A stretch of DNA of 64,000 bases from Rhodospirillales bacterium (lineage in GTDB: Bacteria; Pseudomonadota; Alphaproteobacteria; Rhodospirillales; Magnetospirillaceae). The notes under the pieces were generated by a model. It made no database searches, was not told the origin of the DNA, and saw nothing but the letters and a program-made list of their open reading frames with translations. Both the position numbers and the translations under genes were made by a program. Of the stretch, positions 46,844-54,342 are shown one piece after another. How positions within the stretch are numbered: the first letter of the stretch is position 1; each line of letters opens with the position of its first letter. Location of the stretch: the NCBI GenBank assembly GCA_019455065.1, contig JACFNC010000012.1, positions 52,677 through 116,676 of the forward strand, given 5' to 3'.

Positions 46844-47820
46844 ATGGCCCGGTTGGCGCAACGATCGAGGTATCGCGGTGCGCATCGACCGCCACTGGCC
46901 AGCCGACCGGGCCTATTGCCCGACGAGTCTTTTTCGTCTTGGTTCGCCTGCACTGCGGTGGCCAACGGGCTACGTCCGGGGGAGCTCTATCGCATCGTCC
47001 AGGCCGGCGAAGATCGGAACCCCAGGGACCTGGACCGCTATGCCGACGATCACCTGATCCATCGGCTGGCGGACTGCACCGGTATTGACGTCGATCGTCT
47101 TTGGCGCGCCACCTTTCGCCGATGGGAAGGCCTTCTGTTCGATCACGATTACGGCGACCGTAAGCTGGCGTGGCTGCCTCCTGCCGGCAGGGTGAACGGG
47201 AAGCGCTGCTTCGGCCAGCAGGCCTGTCCGATGTGCTTGTGGGGCGGCCACGAACCTTACTTGCGCCAGATCTGACGCCTATCGTTCGTCACCACCTGCC
47301 CGGTGCACGGCTGTCTGCTGCTCGACCGCTGCCGTCATTGCAACGAACCCTTCAGCGTCCTGCGCCAGGACAGCAAGGGCGAGATTGCGTGCCGGTCCTG
47401 TGGTGCTAACATCGCCCGCTTCGCCAGCGACGAAGCGCCCGTCGATGCCCGCGAAGTCCAACGCGAGCTGCTGGGTTTTGCCTCGCAGGGCTGGTGGCCG
47501 ATGGGAGAATACAGCGGTCTTTTCGTTCGCCGCCTTTGATGTGCTTGCCGTGCTGTGCCGCTTGTTGGCCAGTGGCCGTCATGCTCTCGGCCTGCGCGCG
47601 TGGGTCGCCGATCGGGAGGCCCAGCTGGCCTTCCCTCCGCAGAGCGTCCCGCGAGCCCGCGAAGGCGGCCTGCTTAACCCCAAGGCAAGGAACAGCCTGG
47701 TGCCGATGGCCTGTTGGCTAATGACTGATTGGTCCCATCGGTTCGTGGCGGCAGCAAAAGCCGTCGGGCTGACCAGCCGTGACCTGCTCAAGAAAGCAGA
47801 TCAGCGCTATCCCTTCGCAC
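46844..47820 (+). pseudogene. tniQ-like transposition gene, broken by a stop and a frameshift
   Basis: Remnant of a TniQ-family protein (target-site selection in Tn7/Tn5053-like transposons). The N-terminus has the TniQ pattern PGLLPDESFSSWFACTAVAN. The zinc-binding part QACPMCLWGGHEPYLRQI is followed by TGA at 47273-47275, then in the same frame RLSFVTTCPVHGCLLLDRC and RHCNEPF, where a Trp (TGG) would be usual. Near 47515 the frame shifts; the conserved continuation (FDVLAVLCRLLASGRHALGL and LVPMACWLMTDWSHRFVAAA, then KAVGLTSRDLLKKADQRYPF) is read in the next frame. No transposase genes (tniA/B or tnsABC) are near. It is a decayed mobile-element relic marking the island. Confidence 0.75.
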
Positions 47821-48720
47821 GTCGAGCGCGGCCAACGGCTGTCCAGCGGGTTCGTCGCCAGCATCGTCGCGCTCGCGGCCGGGCTTGGGTTGCGGCTGGT
47901 GTTGACGACCGCCAAAGGGGATTTCGGGACCGGTTTCGTCTTCGGCCTGATCGTGCTCGGCGTCATGTGGACGGGTGTCCTGCTCCAGCGTCGGGTCAGC
48001 CCCAAATCGCTTCGGGATGACCTAAGGAACATGCGGAAATGGCATCGCAACGCCCATGCCGCCCTCAGCCGGACGGAGTATCGGGACCTGGCCCTCAAAC
48101 CCGTCCGCGACGCCGTCCGCCTCTACAAGGAGACGGCGAGACGCACCCTTTCGGGGCTCTACGCCCGCGTCGACGATCTTCCTCCTGCTCCTCTTCTTCC
48201 TGCCGTCCATGAAGAACCCGTGATGCCTTGGCGGTGCTGCCGGGAATTGACCAATGGTCTCACCATCGGCTCGCGCGTCGCTCTGACAACTGCTGAGGCA
48301 ACCTGCAATTGGCCGACCAACGCGTTTGCCAAGTGGCGGATGTTCTATCTACACTCGTGCCCCAAATCCTGCATGGGTGCCAATTCGCTATCGGCAGATC
48401 ATGCAGGCCCACCCCAGCCCGGGCGGCACGAGCATGCATCTTTCGTCGATCCGAATCAGGAACTACCGCAAGCTCAAGAACGTCCGGGTGGACTTCGACA
48501 GTCTGATCTCGATCTTCGTTGGCGCAAACAACAGCGGGAAGACATCGGCCACACAGGCGATCCAGATGTTTGTCGGTGGGGCAAAGGAGAAGTTCTCCAT
48601 CCACGATTTCAGCGCGGACTGCTGGCGGGCGTTCGACCATGTCGGAAGCCAGTTCCCGGTTCCCGACCCACTTCCCGAACTCCCGACGATCAGCCTCGAT
48701 ATCTGGTTCACGGTCACTGA
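47779..48720 (+). CDS. Doubtful membrane-protein ORF between the tniQ relic and the Gabija genes
   Basis: An open frame of 313 codons. Its central part has two likely membrane helices (SGFVASIVALAAGLGLRLVL and GTGFVFGLIVLGVMWTGVLL) followed by a charged tail (RNMRKWHRNAHAALSRTEYR). The first 20 codons overlap the tniQ relic and the last 95 lie inside gajA in another frame, so at most the piece from about 47820 to 48240 could be a real gene or gene fragment. I do not recognise it. It may be an insertion remnant rather than an expressed protein. Confidence 0.25.
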   Translation: MTCSRKQISAIPSHVERGQRLSSGFVASIVALAAGLGLRLVLTTAKGDFGTGFVFGLIVLGVMWTGVLLQRRVSPKSLRDDLRNMRKWHRNAHAALSRTEYRDLALKPVRDAVRLYKETARRTLSGLYARVDDLPPAPLLPAVHEEPVMPWRCCRELTNGLTIGSRVALTTAEATCNWPTNAFAKWRMFYLHSCPKSCMGANSLSADHAGPPQPGRHEHASFVDPNQELPQAQERPGGLRQSDLDLRWRKQQREDIGHTGDPDVCRWGKGEVLHPRFQRGLLAGVRPCRKPVPGSRPTSRTPDDQPRYLVHGH

Positions 48721-50641
48721 ATCCGACCTCCACCGCGTCATCGACCTTCTGCCGAGCCTGACGTGGGAAGGAACCTTGCTGGGGGTCAGGATCGAGTTCG
48801 GCCCGAAATCCACTGCCGACCTGCTGAGCCGCTACCACGAGGATAGCCGAAAGGCACAAGAGGCCGCCGGGGGTGGATACCGCCCTTGGCCAAAGAATCT
48901 CACGGACTACCTTTCGCGCAGACTTCACGCCGAATACGAGCTCCGCCACTACGTGCTCGACTGCGCCCGGTTCGACGAAGACCTCGAAGAGATGCCGGAC
49001 TACACCCCGCGCCTACTGACTTTGGAGCAAGGCAAGGGCGTGAAGGTGCTGAAGTCCCTGATCCGAGTCGACTGCCTTCACGCACAGCGGCATCAGTCCG
49101 ACGATGCTTCGGGAGGCCGGTCGGAGGATTTGTCAAAGTGCTTGAGCCGCTTCTACGCGAAGCACCTGGAGAAAATGGCTGACGACCATGCCGCGCTGGG
49201 TGCGCTCGCCGAATCCGAGGCAAAGTTCAACGAGCACTTGGAAGCAGTCTTCGAGAACACACTCGGAAGGCTGCGGCAGCTTGGATATCCGTCCAAACCA
49301 TGCCTCCAGATCAAGGCGGACCTCAAGCCCGAAACCCTGCTAAAGCAGGAGGCGCGTGTGTATTACGTACTGGGGGATGCCGAGGAGGGCGAGCCACCCA
49401 CCTTGCCCGATAGGTACAACGGACTCGGCTACAAGAACCTCGTCTACATGGTGGTCGAGCTGCTCAGCCTCCATAACCAATGGCTCGACGAAGAAGAGGA
49501 CGTTCCCCCGCTTCATCTTGTGTTTGTGGAGGAACCCGAAGCCCACCTGCACGCCCAACTCCAGCAAGTGTTCATCCGCGAAGTGCTCAACCTGCTGAAG
49601 GTCGAGGATTCCGACAACGCCTCCCGCACCAGCCAACTCGTGGTGACGACGCACTCCCCGCACATCCTTTACGAACGCGGTTTCCGGCCCATCCGCTACT
49701 TCCGGCGGAAGGGCCACGTCTCGGAAGTGCTGAACCTGTCCGCGTTCTACGACGCCGAGAAGAAGGAGCGCGACTTCCTCGAGCGGTACATGAAGCTAAC
49801 GCACTGCGACCTGTTCTTCGCCGATGCGGCAATCCTCGTCGAGGGCAATGTCGAGAGACTTCTCCTGCCGCTCATGATCGGCAAGGTCCAGCAGGATCTC
49901 CGCTCGGTCTGCCTGAGCATCCTTGAGGTCGGCGGCGCGTTCGCCCACCGGTTCAAGACCCTCATCGAATTCCTCGGCATCACCGCGCTCGTGATAACGG
50001 ACATCGACAGCGTGGTCGCCTCCCCCCCGCCGGCCGATAGCGATGAGGACGAGGATGCGGTGGAAGAGGAAATTGACGAGGCGGGTGGAGAGGCTGCGCC
50101 GGCAAGGCGCCTCAAGGCCTGCATGGTCGGGACGGCGGGGGCGGAGACATCCAACCAGACGCTGATCAAATGGCTGCCTGGGAAGCGGAAGGTGGCCGAC
50201 CTTCTTGAATGCGCCCCTGCCGAACGGACGCAGGAGCCCATCGGGGAGAGCCTTGCTTCCGTCATGGTCGTCTACCAGACGCGTAGGCAGGCACGATGGG
50301 GAACAGAGGAGGCCGATTTGGCCGGACGGACGCTGGAAGAGGCATTCGCGCTGGAGAACCTCGACTGGTGTCAGGCCCTTGCGCGGAAGCACCTTGGCCT
50401 GCATGTCGCGGGCGCGGGCGCCGCGCCGCCGCTCGAAACCATGGCAGCCAAGCTCCACAAGCGCGTGAAGGGCTCGGGCTTCGACAAGACGAATTTCGCC
50501 CTCGGGGTACTCGCCGAAGGCCCCGAAGGCTGGTCGGTCCCCCATTATATCGCCGAAGGATTGGCTTGGCTGGCAGGACGGTTAAACCCGCCCCCTCCCG
50601 CTGCTCCCACCGAGGTTCCGGCCGCAGGGGATGAGGGATGA
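48434..50641 (+). CDS. gajA: Gabija-type anti-phage nuclease GajA (class 2 OLD-family ATPase/TOPRIM)
   Basis: A 735-residue OLD-family protein with an ABC-type ATPase split around a long helical insert and a C-terminal TOPRIM nuclease domain. Walker A is GANNSGKTS (30-38); Walker B/signature is LVFVEEPEAHLHAQLQ; H-loop-like QLVVTTHSPHILYERG follows. The TOPRIM glutamate is Glu470 in AILVEGNVERLLLPLM and the metal aspartates are Asp523 and Asp525 in ITDIDSV. A very acidic insertion lies at about 535-555. ATG 48434 starts the conserved MHLSSIRIRNYRKL; ATG 48401 is possible. It overlaps the helicase gene by four bases (ATGA). OLD plus UvrD-like pairs define the Gabija system, in which GajA nicks DNA when nucleotides fall. 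Confidence 0.87.
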   Translation: MHLSSIRIRNYRKLKNVRVDFDSLISIFVGANNSGKTSATQAIQMFVGGAKEKFSIHDFSADCWRAFDHVGSQFPVPDPLPELPTISLDIWFTVTESDLHRVIDLLPSLTWEGTLLGVRIEFGPKSTADLLSRYHEDSRKAQEAAGGGYRPWPKNLTDYLSRRLHAEYELRHYVLDCARFDEDLEEMPDYTPRLLTLEQGKGVKVLKSLIRVDCLHAQRHQSDDASGGRSEDLSKCLSRFYAKHLEKMADDHAALGALAESEAKFNEHLEAVFENTLGRLRQLGYPSKPCLQIKADLKPETLLKQEARVYYVLGDAEEGEPPTLPDRYNGLGYKNLVYMVVELLSLHNQWLDEEEDVPPLHLVFVEEPEAHLHAQLQQVFIREVLNLLKVEDSDNASRTSQLVVTTHSPHILYERGFRPIRYFRRKGHVSEVLNLSAFYDAEKKERDFLERYMKLTHCDLFFADAAILVEGNVERLLLPLMIGKVQQDLRSVCLSILEVGGAFAHRFKTLIEFLGITALVITDIDSVVASPPPADSDEDEDAVEEEIDEAGGEAAPARRLKACMVGTAGAETSNQTLIKWLPGKRKVADLLECAPAERTQEPIGESLASVMVVYQTRRQARWGTEEADLAGRTLEEAFALENLDWCQALARKHLGLHVAGAGAAPPLETMAAKLHKRVKGSGFDKTNFALGVLAEGPEGWSVPHYIAEGLAWLAGRLNPPPPAAPTEVPAAGDEG

Positions 50642-52509
50642 CGAGCCGCGTGGGAAAGCCCGACACGCCGGCCGACGTCGAACTTCGCGAATGCCTGGAC
50701 GCCGGCCGCACCTTTGTCATGGTCGCCGGAGCCGGCTCGGGGAAGACGACTTCCCTCGTGAAGGCTCTGGACCACATCGGAAAATCTCGCGGAGCCAAGC
50801 TCAGGCGTTCGGGGCAGAAGATCGCCTGCATCACCTACACCGACATCGCTAAGGACGAAATCTGGCGCGACGTCGGCAACGACCCTCTCTTCCATGTCTC
50901 GACGATCCATAGCTTTCTCTGGAGCCTCGTGGCGCCGTTCCAGAACGACGTGAGAGAATGGACCCTCCGCCGCATCGAGGCGCGGATCGTCGAACTGGAA
51001 GAGACGGCGGCTAGCTTCGGACCGCGGACGCAGGCGCGGACGCGCGAGAAGAACCGCGAGGATATCCTCCGCTACCAAGCTTACTTGGACCCGGTCGCTC
51101 GGGTCAGGCGGTTCACCTACGGAACCGGAAGCGACTACCCGGAGGGTATCCTGGGCCATGACGACATCCTGCGGATGGGCGCGGCCTTGATCGGGGAACG
51201 CTCACTTCTCCGTTCGTTGTTTGCCCGCAAATACCCGGTCGTGTTCGTCGACGAAAGCCAGGACACGAATCCTGAAGTGGTGGACGCGCTGATTGCCGTC
51301 CACCGGCAGGAGGGGGAACGGTTCTGCCTTGGCTTCTTTGGTGACCCGATGCAGAAAATCTATACCTCCGGCTACGGCGCGATTCCATGCGAGCCGGGGT
51401 GGACGCAGATCACCAAGCCCGAGAACTTCCGCTGTCCGACAAGCGTGCTCGAAGTCTTAAACCGCATCAGGGCGGACGGCGACGGACTGGTGCAGATCCC
51501 CGGTAGGGAGGCTGTCACCGGAACGGCGCGGATTTTCGTTCTTCCCGCTGACGGGTTTAGGAGCGCCCGCCTCCGTTCGGTGCGACGTTGGTTGTCGGAA
51601 GCCAATGGCGACCCTCTGTGGCTGGACGACGGTTCCGATGGCGACGTACGGGTGCTCGTCATCGTCCATCGAATGGCCGCTCTCCGGCTCGGCTTCGGAA
51701 ACCTGTACGCAGCAATGAACGATCGTGCGCCCTCGTCTCTGAAGGACGGCTTCCTCGACGGCACATCCTGGGCGGTCCGTCCTTTCCTCGACTATCTCCT
51801 GCCCTTGGCCGACGCCGTGGATACGGACGACGGGTTCGGCGTCGTTTCGCTCCTGAAGACTAATTGCCCCAGAATGGCAAGAGAGGCGGTCGCAGGCACC
51901 ACCCCCGCCGCCCTGCTGACGGAGCTCCGAACGCAGGTGCGGATCCTGGCGGACATGCTCTCCGAAACCGGTGACGCATCTGTGGGGGATGTCGTCAGGT
52001 TCGTCCACGAGACAAGGTTGAGGAACCTTGATGAGAGGTTCCTTCCCTATCTGGCTGGGTCAGGCAACGGGGCCAACGCGGAAGGAAACGACGAAGTGGC
52101 CGCCATGGCCGCCTACTTCAACTGTCCCGCGAAGCAACTCCGGGGCTACCGGACCTATATCGAGGACGAATCCCCGTTCGCCACCCATCAGGGCATCAAG
52201 GGCGCCGAGTTCGAGCGCGTGCTTGTGGTGCTCGACGATGGCGAAGGCCGTCACAACCAGTTCTCCTATGAAAAGCTCTTCGGCATCGTCCCGCCATCAA
52301 GAACCGACGAGCAGAACGCCGCCGAGGGCAAGGAGACTGTCTTCGACCGCACCAGACGCCTGTTCTATGTTTGCTGCTCGCGCGCTGTCAGAGATCTCGC
52401 GATAGTCCTGTTCTCGGCGGATGTCGCACTTGCCGAATGGAAGGTCAGGGAGCGCGGTTTCTTCCCAGAGGACTGCGTCCACGTCCTCGAAGGCGACCCG
52501 AACGAATAA
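50638..52509 (+). CDS. gajB: Gabija-type helicase GajB (UvrD/Rep-like, SF1)
   Basis: A 623-residue superfamily 1 helicase. Motif I is VAGAGSGKTTSLVKAL (30-40), Ia lies in CITYTDIAKDEIWRDVG, motif II is VFVDESQDTNPEVVDALI, motif III is FFGDPMQKIYTSGYGAIP, motif IV/V-like ATHQGIKGAEFERVLVVLDD and motif VI YVCCSRAVRDLAIVLFS. The helicase is thought to sense or unwind phage DNA ends and activate GajA. Translation is coupled to gajA. GC content of both genes is visibly lower than the surrounding core genome, which suggests horizontal gain. Confidence 0.87.
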   Translation: MTSRVGKPDTPADVELRECLDAGRTFVMVAGAGSGKTTSLVKALDHIGKSRGAKLRRSGQKIACITYTDIAKDEIWRDVGNDPLFHVSTIHSFLWSLVAPFQNDVREWTLRRIEARIVELEETAASFGPRTQARTREKNREDILRYQAYLDPVARVRRFTYGTGSDYPEGILGHDDILRMGAALIGERSLLRSLFARKYPVVFVDESQDTNPEVVDALIAVHRQEGERFCLGFFGDPMQKIYTSGYGAIPCEPGWTQITKPENFRCPTSVLEVLNRIRADGDGLVQIPGREAVTGTARIFVLPADGFRSARLRSVRRWLSEANGDPLWLDDGSDGDVRVLVIVHRMAALRLGFGNLYAAMNDRAPSSLKDGFLDGTSWAVRPFLDYLLPLADAVDTDDGFGVVSLLKTNCPRMAREAVAGTTPAALLTELRTQVRILADMLSETGDASVGDVVRFVHETRLRNLDERFLPYLAGSGNGANAEGNDEVAAMAAYFNCPAKQLRGYRTYIEDESPFATHQGIKGAEFERVLVVLDDGEGRHNQFSYEKLFGIVPPSRTDEQNAAEGKETVFDRTRRLFYVCCSRAVRDLAIVLFSADVALAEWKVRERGFFPEDCVHVLEGDPNE

Positions 52510-52827
52510 GCCAACCGCCACCCCTCCCGTTATCCTTTTCGGAAAACATAAACAGACGAAAATCCCCGAAGCCCAGGGATTCCCAGGGCCCCCGGCGGGC
52601 CTTCAGCGCGCGCTACCGTGAGCATGATGGTGGCCTCGCAGACAGGAACGGCCCCGGTATTCCGCAGCATCCGAGTTAGCAGGCACGAAAAAAGAGCCAA
52701 GGTTGGCGTGGTGGAGCAGCAGCACCGCCGGAACTTGTTCGTCACCGTGGTGAAAAAAAGGCCGAAAGCTGCGCGTGGTGCCGCTGCCCATTCGCCTCAT
52801 GCGATCGCTATTGGTGGAGTACCAGCG
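52510..52827. other. Intergenic stretch between gajB and the AT-rich orphan gene
   Basis: About 318 bases without a convincing gene; short frames show no family-like sequence. A GC-rich run (52577-52605) with CCCAGGG repeats could form a hairpin after gajB. Possibly decayed sequence. Confidence 0.4.
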
Positions 52828-53145
52828 TCATAGTTCCGCCTTTTTGCGGTAAACGGTGCGCAATTCGCTAAGTTTCTGTTTGGCTTGCATTTTTAAAAAT
52901 TGATCAGTTTTAATATTGCTAAGCGATGCAATATCCTTTTCCACCTTTTTTATGCATGCCTTCAGATGGTCTAAACCCATTTCCGCCATGTGAACAACCT
53001 CCCCATTGCCTTTTTTCCAAAGCTTTTGCGGCTCATTCGTTGGATACCCGATGTAGTAAAAGTCGTGTTTGACTCGAAACTTGACATGCGCGATCTCATC
53101 TTTATCCATTTGTTTCTCGCCTTGCCGAAGAATTAAATTATTCAT
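52828..53145 (-). CDS. AT-rich orphan gene of unknown function
   Basis: A 105-residue lysine-rich protein: MNNLILRQGEKQMDKDEIAH begins it, followed by VKFRVKHDFYYIGYPTNEPQ and a helical C-terminal half (LDHLKACIKKVEKDIASLSN). ATG 53145 is preceded by GGGGAG seven bases away, a good ribosome binding site. Base composition and codon use (AAA, AAT, TTA, ATT) are very different from every neighbour, which points to recent transfer. I do not recognise the family. Position beside a Gabija pair suggests an accessory defence or mobile-element gene, but this is inference only. Confidence 0.6.
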   Translation of the reverse strand: MNNLILRQGEKQMDKDEIAHVKFRVKHDFYYIGYPTNEPQKLWKKGNGEVVHMAEMGLDHLKACIKKVEKDIASLSNIKTDQFLKMQAKQKLSELRTVYRKKAEL

Positions 53146-53419
53146 ACCCGGCTCCCCTTTGTGCCCGTCGGCGGTCAGGCAGTCCACTTTCGGCCTGCCA
53201 TCGCACTCGCCTGAACCGGTGGCCGGAGCCCGCCAAAGACGACTCAGATTCCGTCGCTCTTATTCCCGGGACATAATCGTAGCGCGCCTTATGAAAACGA
53301 TCAGCGCTATATTCTGTCTCAGTGATAATCCCGATATTCGGATCGGTCCCCGCTAAACGCTGAAGCCAGTCTCATTTATTAGCAGTTCCGAGAACCTTCT
53401 ATAGCCCGTCCTGTCGCAC

Positions 53420-54208
53420 TTAAGTCAGGTACTGACAGGGCTTGATCGCCAGAAAGGGATAGCCGTAGACCTCGAAGCGGCGGGCGTTCCGCTCGCCGCT
53501 GGCGCCCTGGAAGGTGTCGACGGGCGCGCCGATGGCGACGCCGGTGAAGCCGATCTCCTCCAGCATCCTCTGCCAGCCTGCGCACGGCAGGCCGCCGGCG
53601 ATTCAAGCCGTCCAGAGATCCATGTTGCGCATCGCCGCCTCCGGCACCGGCTTGGAGTTGGCGATGTCGGCGAACTGGAAGCGGCCGCCGGGCCGGAGCA
53701 CGCGGAAGACCTCGGCGAACGCCGCCCTCTTGTCCGGGCACAGGTTCATCACGCCGTTGCTGATCACCACGTCGGCCCAGCCGTCCTCGACCGGCAGGGT
53801 CTCGGCCAGGCCTTCGCGGAATTCGACATGGGCGAGGTCCATGGCCTGCGCCGCCGCCCGCGACCGGGCGAGCATCTCGGCGGTCATGTCGATGCCGACC
53901 ACGCAGCCCGCGGAGCCGACCTGCCCGGCCGCATAGAACGAATCGAAACCGCCCCCCGATCCCACGTCGACGACGCGCTCGCCGTCCTCCAGGCGCCGCA
54001 GGGCGAAGGGATTGGCCACCCCGGCGAAGGATTCCACGGCCGCGTCGGGCATGGCGCCGACGACGTCCGGATCATAGCCGAGATGGCGGGCCAGGAAGCG
54101 GCCGGTGTGGAAGTGGTAAGTCCCGTCGGGGCGCAGCGCCACCTCCCGGTACTTCTTCCTCACCTCTTCGCGCAGGGCCTGGGCGTCAACTGGTGAATCG
54201 TCGCTCAT
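53420..54208 (-). CDS. SAM-dependent methyltransferase selenoprotein (in-frame TGA = Sec202), ArsM-like
   Basis: A 262-residue class I methyltransferase if TGA 53603-53605 is read as selenocysteine; otherwise it ends at 201 residues. SAM site: [20 protein letters not shown] (motif I), [32 protein letters not shown] and [16 protein letters not shown]. The frame continues after TGA without any stop for 60 codons ([40 protein letters not shown]) to TAA 53420-53422. That tail is typical of these enzymes, so the TGA is not the true end. In ArsM-like relatives the residue at this point is a cysteine that binds arsenic (WxxC-GGAL type). A SECIS-like hairpin follows at once, and selA is the divergent neighbour. 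ATG 54208 has GGAG six bases upstream. The substrate is unknown: arsenite, selenium species or another soft metal. Confidence 0.75.
53574..53602 (-). promoter_or_regulatory. Candidate bacterial SECIS hairpin in the methyltransferase mRNA
   Basis: In the mRNA, the 8-pair stem CGGCCUGC / GCAGGCUG (nucleotides 9-16 and 22-29 after the UGA, one G-U pair) closes a five-base loop CGUGC. The loop starts 17 bases after the UGA and has G as its second base. Published bacterial SECIS rules ask for an apical loop 16-37 bases from UGA with a G in the first two positions, on a stem of at least four pairs, and all hold. SelB binding is inferred, not shown. Confidence 0.6.
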
Positions 54209-54262
54209 CGACGTCTCCTCCGTCAGGGGCGACCGCCGCCGACCATGCTGACAAAGGCTTGC

Positions 54263-54272
54263 GGCAATTGCC
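54263..54272. promoter_or_regulatory. Palindrome between the methyltransferase and selA
   Basis: GGCAATTGCC is a perfect 10-base palindrome near the middle of the 134-base divergent region. It may be an operator shared by both promoters. No clear -35/-10 pair was found on either strand. Confidence 0.25.
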
Positions 54273-54342
54273 AAGGCCATATGGTGGGGTACGCCTTTGC
54301 GCGCCTTTGCCCCGTCACCATCATCGCATGGAGATGTCGGAC

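Noticed and set aside
47273..47275. Reading the tniQ TGA as selenocysteine
   Set aside because: The expected residue is tryptophan, there is no SECIS need in such a gene, and a second break near 47515 shows decay.
46464..53419. Direct repeat of the tRNA-Gln 3' end as an attachment site
   Set aside because: No second copy of the T-arm/acceptor sequence was found by eye within the island or at its right edge.
53146..53419. selC (tRNA-Sec) in the gap left of the methyltransferase
   Set aside because: No 90-base cloverleaf with a TCA anticodon and long variable arm could be built there or elsewhere in the window.
53379..53741. Short frame over the 3' end of the methyltransferase
   Set aside because: It lies in another frame from the conserved methyltransferase C-terminus and shows no motif; it is a shadow.
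53603..54280. Treating the methyltransferase as ending at the TGA
   Set aside because: The frame continues with conserved sequence, and the interrupting codon is at a Cys position with a SECIS-like hairpin. The upstream extension to 54280 runs into the divergent promoter region and lacks a ribosome binding site.
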